A stretch of DNA of 64,000 nt from Streptomyces sp. CB02980 (GTDB taxonomy: Bacteria; Actinomycetota; Actinomycetes; Streptomycetales; Streptomycetaceae), in assembly GCF_014451325.2 (NCBI RefSeq), contig NZ_JACSCH020000004.1, positions 402,392-466,391 of the forward strand. Direction: 5' to 3'. A program made the translations under genes and the position numbers. Shown here piece by piece: positions 1 through 8,466 of this stretch. Numbering within the stretch: the stretch's first letter is position 1; every line of letters starts with the position of its first letter. The notes under the pieces are model-generated. The model made no database searches. It was given only the letters and a program-made list of their open reading frames with translations, and was not told the DNA's origin.

Positions 1-161
1 TCACCACGGTCGTGATCCCCAAGCGGAACGAGGCCGACCTGGACGACGTCCCGGCCGAGATCCTGGAGAGGCTGGAGGTCCACCCGGTGACGGACGTCCG
101 CCAGGTCCTGGAGATCGCCCTGGCGCCGGCGGCGGTGCCGGTGGGAGTGGCGGCGGCGTAG
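1..161 (+). CDS. lon: Lon ATP-dependent protease, C-terminal end (partial)
   Basis: Only the last 52 codons are present; the reading frame enters at base 3. The peptide (TVVIPKRNEADLDDVPAEIL... then VHPVTDVRQVLEIAL) matches the end of the Lon proteolytic domain, where the conserved IPxxNxxDLxxVP segment follows the Ser-Lys catalytic dyad. Lon is a cytosolic AAA+ serine protease that degrades misfolded and regulatory proteins. The alanine-rich tail is typical of actinobacterial Lon. ATPase and catalytic residues lie outside the window. Confidence 0.85.
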   Translation, partial: TTVVIPKRNEADLDDVPAEILERLEVHPVTDVRQVLEIALAPAAVPVGVAAA

Positions 162-189
162 CTCCCGTACGACACCCGTACGACGGAGA

Positions 190-229
190 GACGGAGCGGG
201 GTGCCCTCGACAGGGGGCACCCCTCCGTC
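190..229 (+). terminator. Hairpin terminator after lon
   Basis: Inverted repeat with arms GACGGAgcGGGGTGCCC and GGGCACCCCTCCGTC around a 7-nt loop, 28 nt after the lon stop. There is no U-tract, as is usual in Streptomyces. Confidence 0.7.
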
Positions 230-302
230 ATGCCCGGCGGGTGCGCATACTCGCAGGTAAATCGTCACCCGGATGTCAGCCGGGGGTGTCATGCTCGTAC
301 GC

Positions 303-935
303 ATGAACGAAGACGCCTTCTGGGCTCTCATCGACGAGTTGAGCCGCCGCACCGGAGACCTGGATGAGCGGACGGAGTGGCTGCGCACGGAGCTGCTCCG
401 GCGCCTGGCCGCCGAGAGCGTGGAGTTCCAGGTGCGCCTCGACGACGCGTGCGAGGTCGCGGGCACCCGCGCGCTGTGGCGGGCGGCGAACCGGATCGAG
501 AGCGGAGCCTGCACCGACGACGGCTTCCACTACTTCACCCTCTGGCTGGTCGGGCAGGGGCGGAAGGTGTACGACTCGGTCGTCGCCGACCCTGACGCGC
601 TGGCCGACGCGCCGGGGATACGGGCCCTGGTGGGCCGGCACCGGGACGAGTGGGACGACGACGAGTGGCCGGAGTGGGAGGGGCTGGACTACGTCGCGCA
701 GGACGCGTACGACGAGCTGACCGGCCAGGAGGACGACCACGGCGAGGAGTTCGACGACGCCGTGGACGAGCGTGCCGAGGAGCTCGCGGACGAGCTCCAG
801 GGGGACTTCGAGGGTGAGCAGGGGGGCTTCGAGGGGGAGTGGGAAGAAGGCGGCGAGGCCCGGGGGTCTCGTCCGGAGGGGGTGGCGATACCCCGGCTCA
901 CCGCCCTCTTCCCGCTCGGTACGTCCGGCTCCTAG
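303..935 (+). CDS. DUF4240 domain protein
   Basis: 210-aa cytosolic protein of unknown function. The first ~120 residues (MNEDAFWALIDELSRR, then GFHYFTLWLVGQG and a DDEWPEWEGLDYV segment) look like the DUF4240 family common in streptomycetes. The C-terminal ~80 residues are Asp/Glu/Gly-rich and low in complexity. The ATG at 303 is preferred over the in-frame start at 273 because MNEDAFW is the family N-terminus. It stands alone between the lon terminator and a convergent gene. Its stop lies in the sequence GGCTCCTAGGA, which recurs 47 bp later at the stop of the convergent gene. Confidence 0.7.
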   Translation: MNEDAFWALIDELSRRTGDLDERTEWLRTELLRRLAAESVEFQVRLDDACEVAGTRALWRAANRIESGACTDDGFHYFTLWLVGQGRKVYDSVVADPDALADAPGIRALVGRHRDEWDDDEWPEWEGLDYVAQDAYDELTGQEDDHGEEFDDAVDERAEELADELQGDFEGEQGGFEGEWEEGGEARGSRPEGVAIPRLTALFPLGTSGS

Positions 936-981
936 GACTCTCGGGACCGCGCCCCGGGAGCCGGACGGTTCCGGAGGGCTC

Positions 982-1866
982 CTAGGAGGCCGACGAGTTC
1001 CGGCGGCGGCCCAGGAGCAGGCTGCCCGCGCCGAAGGCGGCGAGGGCGCCTGCGCCCGCGAGGGCCATGGGCAGCGGCGAGGAGGGGGTGTCGGCCGTCT
1101 CGGCGGAGGGGGCCGGGGCCTGCTCGTCGCCGCCGTGGCCCGCGTGGCTCACGGTGGAGAGGGACGCGCCCGCCGCGATCTTCGCCTCGCTCGGTGCCTG
1201 GGCCTTCGCCGCGGCCGGCTGCGCGGCCGCACCGCCGAAGGTGACGTCCGAGCAGCTGTAGAAGGCCTCGGGGCTGTCGTTGCGCTGCCACACCTTGTAG
1301 ACGATGTGGCGGCCGGTGCGGGCGGGGAGGTTGCCCGTGAAGTTGTAGTAGCCGTCGGTGGCCGTGCGGGTGGTGTTGTAGACGGCGACGGGGGTCGCGT
1401 CCAGGTCCGACCACTTCAGCGGTTGCGTGGGGTCGAAGCCCGGCTTGGTGATGTAGACGGTCATGGTGCCGGAGTGGGCGGCCGTCACCCGGACCTTGAA
1501 GGCGAAGCTGCCCGCCGCGACCGCCGTCGCCGGCCAGTCGGTGCGCGCCCAGTCGAGCGCCCGGTACTTCTCGCGGTTCGCCGAGCAGAGCTTGCCGTCC
1601 GGGATGAGGGCCTGGTGCTGCCCGGCGGCGTTGGCGATGTTGACCTCGTTCCAGTCGTAGAGCGGCTGGGTGCCGGAGTCGGCGACGAGGTCCTTGCACA
1701 CCTGTGACTTGGGGGTCTCGGGACCCTCCGCGTAACAGGCGGCGACGCGGCTCACGGGGTTGAAGACGGCTCCGTGGGCGCCGGCGGTGGTGGGGGTGAG
1801 CGTGACGAGGGCTGCGGCGGCGGACAGGGTGGCGACGCCGGCGGCGGTGCGGCGGGTGGCTTGCAT
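982..1866 (-). CDS. Secreted AA10 lytic polysaccharide monooxygenase (chitin/cellulose-binding)
   Basis: 294-aa secreted copper enzyme that oxidatively cleaves crystalline chitin or cellulose. A signal peptide (MQATRRTAAGVATLSAAAAL) ends at AGA-HGAVFNPVSR, leaving the N-terminal His that forms the copper histidine brace. The second brace His is probably in VTAAHSGTMTVY. Paired Cys and the KVWQRNDSPEAFYSCSDVTF ending are typical of AA10. After the catalytic domain come an Ala/Pro-rich linker and a C-terminal hydrophobic helix followed by RRR. This suggests retention at the membrane or wall, although no LPxTG/LAxTG motif is present. The ATG at 1866 is chosen for the signal peptide and the GAGAGAG upstream. 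A DasR-like palindrome lies ~95 bp upstream. Confidence 0.9.
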   Translation of the reverse strand: MQATRRTAAGVATLSAAAALVTLTPTTAGAHGAVFNPVSRVAACYAEGPETPKSQVCKDLVADSGTQPLYDWNEVNIANAAGQHQALIPDGKLCSANREKYRALDWARTDWPATAVAAGSFAFKVRVTAAHSGTMTVYITKPGFDPTQPLKWSDLDATPVAVYNTTRTATDGYYNFTGNLPARTGRHIVYKVWQRNDSPEAFYSCSDVTFGGAAAQPAAAKAQAPSEAKIAAGASLSTVSHAGHGGDEQAPAPSAETADTPSSPLPMALAGAGALAAFGAGSLLLGRRRNSSAS

Positions 1867-1961
1867 GCGGGGGCTCTCTCTCGTGCGTGGGGGAGGACGG
1901 ACGAGCAACGCGCGCTGAGCGCACGGAAGTTGAATCCCGGGCGATCGCCGTAGAGCCTCGC

Positions 1962-1977
1962 ATTGGTCCATACCAAT
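1962..1977. promoter_or_regulatory. DasR-responsive-element-like palindrome (dre)
   Basis: ATTGGTCCATACCAAT is a palindrome with perfect 6-bp arms ATTGGT/ACCAAT. It resembles the DasR (GlcNAc-sensing GntR regulator) site, core TGGTCTAGACCA, differing only at two central positions. It lies upstream of the secreted AA10 enzyme, a class of gene known to be under DasR control in Streptomyces. Binding is inferred. Confidence 0.6.
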
Positions 1978-2055
1978 AAGCAAGGGGGAGGGCCGGAAAA
2001 GCCGAAGCGACCCCCGGGGTGCCGCACACCCGGGGGCCGCCGTACGCGGGAGACG

Positions 2056-2886
2056 TCAGCCGTTGGCGAGCGCCTGCACCCGCGAGAGGTCGCCGTTGAA
2101 GTGGTTGTGGTCGCCGACCGTCGGGCCGGAGGAGGTGTACTGCCACATCGTGTAGTACTGCCAGCCGGCCGGGAGTTCGCCCACGGACGCGGCGTACCGC
2201 GCGATCCACAGCGGGTTGGTCGTGGCGAAGGCGGAGGAGTTGCCGGTGCACTGCGTCCACCAGCTGGTCGCCGTGTAGATGACGGCGTCCCGGCCGGTCC
2301 TGGCCTTGTACCGGTTCACGAAGTCGCGGATCCAGGCCACCATCCCGGCCTGGGACTTGCCGTAGCAGGTCGCGCCGTACGGGTTCCACTCGATGTCGAG
2401 CACGCCCGGCAGCGTCCTGCCGTCCTTCGACCAGCCGCCGCCGTTGTCGACGAAGTAGTCCGCCTGGGCCGCGCCCGTCGTCGTGTCCGGGGTCGCGAAG
2501 TGGTACGTGCCCCGGATCATGCCGACGTTGTACGAGCCGGTGTACTGCTGGTTGAAGTAGGTGTTCTTGTAGTAGGTGCCCTCCGTCGCCTTGACGTAGG
2601 CCCACTTGACGCCGCTGTTCCACAGGGTGGACCAGGCGACGTTGCCCTGGTGGCTGGAGACGTCCACGCCTTCGGTCTGGACGGCCTGGGCGGAGGCGCC
2701 GCCGGGAGCGCTGCCGCGCCCGTCGTGCGCGAGGACGCCCATGCCCATGCTGGCGGAGCCGCGCGGGGGTGCCTTGTGGACGCCCGGGTCCTGGGCGGCT
2801 CCGGCGGACGCGGCGAGGGGGATGAGGAGGGTCAGGGCCGCGAGCGCGGCGCCGGCGAGGGTCGTTCCGGATCTGTGCACACGCAT
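2056..2886 (-). CDS. Secreted GH25 lysozyme (N-acetylmuramidase)
   Basis: 276-aa exported muramidase cleaving the MurNAc-GlcNAc bond of peptidoglycan. A signal peptide covers residues 1-~31, then a low-complexity linker, then a GH25 barrel from about residue 72. GVDVSSHQG carries the first catalytic-site Asp (Asp75), KATEGT follows, and VLDIEWNP carries the DxE pair. The domain ends with the typical WQYTSSGPTVGDHNHFNGD. The ATG at 2886 is chosen for the signal peptide; the in-frame start at 3012 would place an arginine-rich extension before it. The gene is divergent from the MarR regulator. Natural roles could be cell-wall turnover or lysis of competitors. Confidence 0.9.
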   Translation of the reverse strand: MRVHRSGTTLAGAALAALTLLIPLAASAGAAQDPGVHKAPPRGSASMGMGVLAHDGRGSAPGGASAQAVQTEGVDVSSHQGNVAWSTLWNSGVKWAYVKATEGTYYKNTYFNQQYTGSYNVGMIRGTYHFATPDTTTGAAQADYFVDNGGGWSKDGRTLPGVLDIEWNPYGATCYGKSQAGMVAWIRDFVNRYKARTGRDAVIYTATSWWTQCTGNSSAFATTNPLWIARYAASVGELPAGWQYYTMWQYTSSGPTVGDHNHFNGDLSRVQALANG

Positions 2887-3086
2887 TGCGTGCCTCCGAA
2901 AGGATCGGTGGGGGGAGCGATGTCGACGGTCCTGGACGCCCGTCCGGCATTCATGGTGTGGACATGTCAGCAGGGCGTCGTGGACGACGCTACGCACGTA
3001 GACCCGGCCCATGGAAGGGGGCCTGGATACCGCCGTTGGTCTACGCCTGCGAAATACTGGAAGAGCTGCGGCGATGGCCTCGGCCG

Positions 3087-3099
3087 AAAGAAACTTTCA
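3087..3099. promoter_or_regulatory. Small inverted repeat in the lysozyme/MarR divergent region
   Basis: GAAAG-AAA-CTTTC, 52 bp upstream of the MarR start, in the 265-bp region shared with the divergent lysozyme gene. Its AT content stands out locally. It is a candidate operator for autoregulation, with no match to a named consensus. Confidence 0.3.
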
Positions 3100-3151
3100 G
3101 CGGCCGGAAAGCCGTCGGCGGGTCGCCGGAGAACGTGTGAGAGGTGCTGAC

Positions 3152-3661
3152 GTGCACGGAAGCGGTACGGGAAATGAAGGCGGGGTCCCGCCGACCGTCG
3201 GCGGCGAGCCCCTCGCCCCGTCCGGCGGGGTCGACCGGGAGTTCCTGGCGCTCGAACGCGAGTTCGCGGTCTTCCTGCGCCGCGCCCGTGCCCAGTCCGG
3301 CGAGATGGCCCGTGAGGTCCACCCCGAACTGGAGCCCGCCGCCTACGGCCTGTTCGTACGGCTCGACGACGCCGGCCCCCAGCGGGCCACCGAACTCGCC
3401 GGGTACTTCGGGGTCGGCAAGGCGACCATGAGCCGGCAGCTCCGGGCCCTCGAAGACCTCGGGCTCGTCGCCCGCGACCCCGACCCCGCCGACGGACGCG
3501 CCTCGCTGGTCCGGCTCACCGAGGAGGGCCGGGACCGCTTCCGGCACGTCCGGGACGCGCGGCGCGAGCGGTACGTCCGCAAGCTCGCCGACTGGGACCG
3601 CGCAGAGGTCGCCGAACTCGCCCGCCTCCTGAACCACTTCAACGTCCGATCCGAGGGCTGA
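3152..3661 (+). CDS. MarR-family transcriptional regulator
   Basis: 169-aa winged-helix regulator. Residues ~30-160 contain the MarR fold: a dimerisation helix (FLALEREFAVFLRRAR), a recognition region (QRATELAGYFGVGKATMSRQLRALEDLGLVARDPDPADGRA) and the wing (SLVRLTEEGRDRF). The GTG at 3152 is chosen because GAGAGG lies 7 nt upstream. MarR proteins usually repress a neighbouring promoter and release DNA on binding a small molecule. Candidate targets are itself and the divergent lysozyme gene; the ligand is unknown. Confidence 0.85.
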   Translation: MHGSGTGNEGGVPPTVGGEPLAPSGGVDREFLALEREFAVFLRRARAQSGEMAREVHPELEPAAYGLFVRLDDAGPQRATELAGYFGVGKATMSRQLRALEDLGLVARDPDPADGRASLVRLTEEGRDRFRHVRDARRERYVRKLADWDRAEVAELARLLNHFNVRSEG

Positions 3662-3671
3662 ACGGGCCCGT

Positions 3672-3875
3672 GCGGGCCGCCGCCGCTCGGCGGAACCCGG
3701 TCCAGGAGCGCCGCCGCCGCTCGGCGGGCCGCCGGGCTCAGTGGCGCCGCCGCGACTCGGCGGACCACGGGCTCCAGCAGTGCCATTGCCGCTCGGCGGG
3801 CCCCAGGTCCACCAGCACCACCGCCGCTCGGCGGCCCCCAGCCCCACCGGCACCGCCGCCTCAGCCGGCGCCCAG
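3672..3875. repeat. ~36-bp tandem minisatellite between convergent genes
   Basis: Five copies of a near-palindromic core (CCGCCGCTCGGCGG and variants) recur every 33-37 bp from ~3680 to 3834. The intervening sequence resembles GGGCCCCAGGTCCACCAG. A sixth, diverged copy forms the last codons and stop of the phosphatase gene (TCAGCCGGCGCCCAG...). The array fills the whole gap between the two convergent genes. Each core could fold as a hairpin, so the array may also act as a bidirectional terminator. Confidence 0.7.
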
Positions 3876-4652
3876 CTCCACCAGTACCGCCGTCGCGTCG
3901 TCGTGCAGCTTCCAGCGGCGCGTCCCGCCGGCCGACCCGTCCGCCGCCTCCAGGGCGCGCACGCGATGGAGCAGCCCGAGCGTGCCCTCCTTGCGCAGAA
4001 CGCCGAAGCAGTCCGTCCAGTCGCCCTCGCCGAACAGCTCCACCCAGCGGCTCGCCCCGTCCGTGAGCGCCGCCAGGGCCCGTACCTCCGCGCGCGGACT
4101 CGTCCCCGTCACCGCCCGCCCGGCGACCGCCGGGTCGGCCGCCGCCGTGAAGAAGCCGCCCTCCCGGTTCCGCAGCCGGTCCGTCGCCGCCAGGGACCGC
4201 AGGATCTCCTCGGGGACGCGGTCGAGCCGGTCGTCCAGCACGGCCCGTACGGCCCCGTCCGGCGACTCCAGGAGGAGCGCGGAGTCGGAGAGGACGAGGT
4301 GTTCGACCGAGGTCTCGTCCCAGCGGGCGAGCACGACCGTCGCCTGGGGCGTACGTACGTGAGAAAGGTCACAGGTGCCCCGATGGGCGTCCGCGGTGCG
4401 CCGGATTGCCCGTGACAGGATCTCGGACAAGGGCATGTCCCGGCGGGAAGCGGACAGTTCGGTCAAAGATCCGCCGAGGCGCGCGGTGAACCACGGCACC
4501 GTGTGCACACAACCGTCATCGCCGACCGGTGGTGTGACGCCGTCGAGGAGGACGACGGTTCCCCCGCCGCCCGAGGCGGGCAGGGCGGCGGCCACCCAGT
4601 CCTCGTTGGGGTGTTCGGGGCTGCCGGGGAGGGTGGCGACGTCGCTGCGCAT
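3861..4652 (-). CDS. PP2C-family serine/threonine phosphatase-like protein
   Basis: 263-aa single-domain protein with the PP2C metal-binding signature in order: PNEDW near residue 18, VVLLDGV near 35, VLSDSALL in the middle, LAALTDGASR, and HDDATAVLVEL at the end. These acidic residues coordinate the two Mn/Mg ions of PP2C phosphatases. There are no membrane or sensory domains, so it is probably cytosolic. The ATG at 4652 is used; a GTG two codons upstream (4658) is possible. The substrate is unknown. The 3' end merges into the tandem repeat array. Confidence 0.75.
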   Translation of the reverse strand: MRSDVATLPGSPEHPNEDWVAAALPASGGGGTVVLLDGVTPPVGDDGCVHTVPWFTARLGGSLTELSASRRDMPLSEILSRAIRRTADAHRGTCDLSHVRTPQATVVLARWDETSVEHLVLSDSALLLESPDGAVRAVLDDRLDRVPEEILRSLAATDRLRNREGGFFTAAADPAVAGRAVTGTSPRAEVRALAALTDGASRWVELFGEGDWTDCFGVLRKEGTLGLLHRVRALEAADGSAGGTRRWKLHDDATAVLVELGAG

Positions 4653-4860
4653 GACCACCAGTGTGCCCGGAGCGGCGCACCTTCCGGGTGTACGTCTTCA
4701 CCGGACCTGCAAACGTGCGGAAATGGCCTGTACCAACCCGGCGGAGGACCCCGGGCAGCCGGAGCCGCGGGCTCCGGGAAGCTGCGGGCGGGCATCCTGC
4801 CAAAGCCCGCGCGGAAGATCCAACCGGGGCCCTTCGGGGCCTCCTCGGCCCGCCCGGAGA

Positions 4861-4893
4861 AGTTGTTCGCCAACTCAGGAGTGTTGTTCACTC
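4861..4893. promoter_or_regulatory. Two adjacent inverted repeats upstream of the conservon
   Basis: Two 15-bp inverted repeats lie side by side: AGTTG-TTCGC-CAACT (4861-4875) and GAGTG-TTGTT-CACTC (4879-4893). They are ~130 bp before cvnA, in the 371-bp gap (4653-5023) between the phosphatase and cvnA genes. The region is less GC-rich than its surroundings. They could be operators for the divergent promoters. The rest of the gap shows nothing recognisable. Confidence 0.4.
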
Positions 4894-5023
4894 GTTCGGG
4901 TGGCGGAGCGGCCGATGCGCGCCCCCTTCCCAGAAGCGCTGGAATGGTCGGAAGCCGTACCAGGGGTGGGGGCGCTCCATGTGACCGGCCGTCACCTCTG
5001 CTTTGTGGGCGGACGAATCAAGA

Positions 5024-7978
5024 ATGCGAGCACCGGTGCAGATGAAGCGGCCTCGGAGCAAGAACGGCACGCGGAGCCAGACCCCCGGTGCGGTGCCGAC
5101 CCCGGACGGCGCCGCGGCGCCCACCGGCAGCGCCCCCCACGGCACCACCTCCCCCGGCAGCGCCCCCGCCGGCCGCCCCAAGCGCGTCCGCAACCGCCTC
5201 GTCGCCGGCGTCGCCCTCGTCGGCATCACGGTCCTCGTCGCCGGAGCGCCCGCGATCCTCGCCGCCTCCACCGAGCTCAACGACTCCCAGAGCCTGGTCA
5301 CCCTCGCCGAACTCGACCGGCAGGCCGTCACCCTGGCCCACTCGCTCGCCGACGAGCGCGACGAGGTCGTCGCCTACATCGCCGCCGGCCGCGACGCCCA
5401 GAGCGGCGACGCCAAGCACAGGCGCCAGATCACCAGCACACGATCGACCCGCGTCGACCGCCAGATCGACGAGATCCGGCCCGCCGCCTCCGCCGAGCTC
5501 CGCCGCGACCTCGCCGGAGTCCCCTCCGTCCGCCGGTCCGCCCTCACCGGCAAGGGCACGGCCCTGGAGGCCCACCGGGCGTACTCGGAGGTCATCACCA
5601 AGCTCCAGGCCCTCGCCGACGAGCTGGCCGACAAGACCCCGGCCCGCGCCTCCGACACCGCGCTCACCGAGGCCACCCGCGCCCCCGCCGCCCTCGGCCG
5701 CGCCGTCGAACAGGCCTCCGCCACCCGCGGCCTGCTCCTCGCCGCGCTCTCCGTGCCTCAGCCCGAGCCCACCGGCGAAGTCCACTACGACGCCGAGACC
5801 GGCACCTACGTCCCCGACGTGCCCGAGGGCGCCGCCGAGGCCGACCGCGCCCGCGACACCCTCACCGCCGCCGCCCAGCTGGCCCGGGTCCGTGAGCTCG
5901 CCGCCCTCGGCGACTTCGACCAGGCCGCCGGCTCCACCGCCCGCGACTCCCTCGCCGCCACCGTGGCCGGCCCCGACGTCAAGAGCGCCGAGCGCTCCCT
6001 CGCCTCCCTCACCGACCAGCCCCGGCTGACGGAGACCGAGCGCGAGACCGACCCGGCCGGGCTCGAGGCCGCCGTCTCCGCCCGCATCGAGCAGATGCGC
6101 GGCGTCGAGTCCGCCCTCGCCGCCGAGCGGGTCGAACGCCTCGGCGCGCTCCGCGACGACGACGTCACCGCCCTCGAACTGCGCATCGCCTTCCTCGGCG
6201 GCTGTCTGATCGTGGCGATCGGCATCTCCACGTACGTCGCCCGCACCCTCACCCGGCCGCTCGCCGTCCTCCGGATCGGCGCCGCCCGGCTCGCCGCCGC
6301 CCCCGAGCCCGGCGCCGAGGAACTGATCCGCTTCACCGGCCGCAACGACGAGTTCGCGCAGGTCGTCCGCTCCCTCAACACCCTGCACGGCAAGCTCGCC
6401 GGCCTCGCCGCGCACACCGAGCGGCTCACCGACGACCGGACCGACCTGGTCGCCGTCAAGGAGGCCCTCGGCGCCGAGCTCGCCACCCAGCGCGCCGAAC
6501 TCCAGGGGCAGGTCGCGCTCCTCACCGCCGACCTCGAACGGTTCAGGAGCACCGTCCACCACACCTTCGTCAACCTCTCGCTGCGCAGCCTCGGGCTCGT
6601 CGAGCGACAGCTCGGCGTCATCGAGAAGCTGGAGGAGCGCGAACAGGACCCGGACCGCCTCGCGACCCTCTTCAAGCTCGACCACCTGGCGACCGTCATG
6701 CGCCGCCACAGCGAGAACCTCCTCGTCCTCGCCGGGCACGAGCACGTCCACGGCCACGCCGGGCCCGTCCCGCTGGTCGACGTGCTGCGCGCCGCCGTCA
6801 GCGAGATCGAGCGGTACGAGCGGGTCACCATCCAGTCCCTGCCGCCGCACGCCCAGATCGCCGGCTTCGCCGCGGACGACCTGAGCCACCTCATCGCCGA
6901 ACTCCTGGAGAACGCCACCTCCTTCTCGCCGCCCGACGCCGAGGTCCAGCTCTCCGGCTGGCTCCTGGAGTCCGGCGAGGTGATGCTCTCGGTGCAGGAC
7001 GCGGGCATCGGCATGACCGCCTCCCGGCTCGCCGACCTCAACGCGCGCCTGGCCGAGGCCGACCCCGCCGCGTTCGACGGCGAGGGCCTCGGCATGCGGG
7101 TCATCGCCCTGCTCGCCGCCCGCCACGGCGTCCGCGTCGAGCTGCGCGAGCAGCAGCCGGGCGGCACGGCGGCCGTCGTGGTCCTGCCGCAGCCCCTGCT
7201 CCCCACCGCCCTGCCGACCACCGTGACGGAGCCCGTACGGGTGGCGGGCGCGGCACCCACGCTCCACCTGCCCGGCTCGGTCGCCGAGGCCAACTCCAAC
7301 ACGCTGCCGTCCCGGAACCGCGATCCCCTCGTCGAGGCGGCGGAGCGGGCGTTCCTGGAGGCCGAGGTGACGGCGGCGAGGGAGCAGCGGGACCAGGAGC
7401 CGGAGCCCGAGCGGGAGCCGGCGGAGGCGCCGTACGACCCGGAGCCGCAGGAGCGGTACGGGTCGGAGGAGCGGTACGAGCCGGAGGCGCAGTCGTACGA
7501 GCCCGAGCTCACCCACGACGAGCCCGCCCCCCTCGGCGAGAGCGTCTCCGAGACCACGCTCCAGGTCCGGCTGCCCGACCCGCCGCCGGAGCCGGACGCC
7601 CACGAGCGCACGGCGGACGTCACCGCTCCCGCCCGCCACGAGGAGCCCTGGGCTCCGCAGACTCCCGCCGCCCCCGAGCCGGTCACCGACCAGCCGGTTC
7701 CCGGGCCGCGTACCCCGCAGTGGGAGCGCGTCACCGACAAGGGCCTGCCCAAGCGCACCCCGCAGGTGGCCCGCCCCGCCGGCCCCGCCACCACGACCCC
7801 CCGTCAGGGCGGCGTGGACGCGGAGGCCCTGCGCCGCCGCCTCGGCGGCTTCCACCAGGGCGCCAAGGCCGGGCGCCGCGACGTGGAGGCGGAGATGGAG
7901 ACGGCGCGGATAGATGACGTAAGGACTGCACGTACAGAGGAGATGACGGGGGACACAGTCGAGGAGGCACGCAGTTGA
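5024..7978 (+). CDS. cvnA: Conservon sensor kinase-like protein CvnA (NIT sensor, HATPase)
   Basis: 984-aa membrane protein. TM1 is at residues ~59-81, followed by a large extracytoplasmic nitrate/nitrite-sensing (NIT)-type helical domain. TM2 is at ~386-404, then a HAMP region, coiled coil and a GHKL ATPase domain with N box ELLENATSFS (~625), DAGIGM and GEGLGMRV. A ~240-residue Pro/Glu-rich tail follows. The histidine-phosphorylation segment is unlike that of ordinary kinases, which is typical of CvnA. In conservons, CvnA-D form a membrane-associated complex resembling a eukaryotic G-protein-coupled system. The ATG at 5024 is used; 5042 is possible. It overlaps cvnB by 4 nt. Confidence 0.88.
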   Translation: MRAPVQMKRPRSKNGTRSQTPGAVPTPDGAAAPTGSAPHGTTSPGSAPAGRPKRVRNRLVAGVALVGITVLVAGAPAILAASTELNDSQSLVTLAELDRQAVTLAHSLADERDEVVAYIAAGRDAQSGDAKHRRQITSTRSTRVDRQIDEIRPAASAELRRDLAGVPSVRRSALTGKGTALEAHRAYSEVITKLQALADELADKTPARASDTALTEATRAPAALGRAVEQASATRGLLLAALSVPQPEPTGEVHYDAETGTYVPDVPEGAAEADRARDTLTAAAQLARVRELAALGDFDQAAGSTARDSLAATVAGPDVKSAERSLASLTDQPRLTETERETDPAGLEAAVSARIEQMRGVESALAAERVERLGALRDDDVTALELRIAFLGGCLIVAIGISTYVARTLTRPLAVLRIGAARLAAAPEPGAEELIRFTGRNDEFAQVVRSLNTLHGKLAGLAAHTERLTDDRTDLVAVKEALGAELATQRAELQGQVALLTADLERFRSTVHHTFVNLSLRSLGLVERQLGVIEKLEEREQDPDRLATLFKLDHLATVMRRHSENLLVLAGHEHVHGHAGPVPLVDVLRAAVSEIERYERVTIQSLPPHAQIAGFAADDLSHLIAELLENATSFSPPDAEVQLSGWLLESGEVMLSVQDAGIGMTASRLADLNARLAEADPAAFDGEGLGMRVIALLAARHGVRVELREQQPGGTAAVVVLPQPLLPTALPTTVTEPVRVAGAAPTLHLPGSVAEANSNTLPSRNRDPLVEAAERAFLEAEVTAAREQRDQEPEPEREPAEAPYDPEPQERYGSEERYEPEAQSYEPELTHDEPAPLGESVSETTLQVRLPDPPPEPDAHERTADVTAPARHEEPWAPQTPAAPEPVTDQPVPGPRTPQWERVTDKGLPKRTPQVARPAGPATTTPRQGGVDAEALRRRLGGFHQGAKAGRRDVEAEMETARIDDVRTARTEEMTGDTVEEARS

Positions 7979-8466
7979 CCGCGACGGGAACGTTCGGACT
8001 GAGCACGGAAGCCCGCAACCTGCAATGGCTGCTGGGGAATCTGGTGGAGGAGGTGCCCGGGGTCCACTCGGTCACCGTCGTCTCCTCCGACGGCCTGATG
8101 CTGCTCTCGTCCGACCCGGCCGCCCAGCAGACCACGACGGCCGCCGCCGAAGCCGGCCGTCCGAACGGGCCGCGCGGCTCCAGCGCCGACCTGGCCACCA
8201 TCGTCTCCGGCATCGGCAGCCTGACCATCGGCGCCGCACGCCTGATGGACGGCGGCGGGGTCAAGCAGACCATGGTGGCGATGGAGGAGGGCAGCGTCTT
8301 CGTCATGTCGATCAGCGACGGTTCGCTGCTCGGCGTCCACGCCACGCCCGACTGCGACATGAGCGTGGTGGCCTACCACATGGCGCTCTTCGTGGGCCGC
8401 GCCGGTCACGTACTCACCCCCGAAGTCCGCAGCGAGCTGCGCAAATCGATGGAGAGCACCCAGTGA
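7975..8466 (+). CDS. cvnB: Conservon roadblock/LC7 protein CvnB
   Basis: 163-aa roadblock/LC7-fold protein (NLQWLLGNLVEEVPGVHSVTVVSSDGLML, then GSVFVMSISDGSLLGVHATPDCDMSVVAYHMALFVGRAG). This fold commonly regulates small GTPases, and CvnB is expected to act with CvnD. The TTG start overlaps the cvnA stop in TTGA. The gene ends in a GTGA overlap with cvnC, so the genes are probably translationally coupled. Confidence 0.88.
   Translation: MTATGTFGLSTEARNLQWLLGNLVEEVPGVHSVTVVSSDGLMLLSSDPAAQQTTTAAAEAGRPNGPRGSSADLATIVSGIGSLTIGAARLMDGGGVKQTMVAMEEGSVFVMSISDGSLLGVHATPDCDMSVVAYHMALFVGRAGHVLTPEVRSELRKSMESTQ

Noticed and set aside
932..2950. 672-codon open frame on the minus strand across two secreted-enzyme genes
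   Set aside because: It is Arg/Pro/Gly-rich with no domain and is a frame shadow of the AA10 and GH25 genes, which have signal peptides and catalytic motifs.
4866..4890. BldD-like box between the two inverted repeats before cvnA
   Set aside because: ACTC-AG-GAGT has one base too many compared with the BldD core, so the spacing does not fit.
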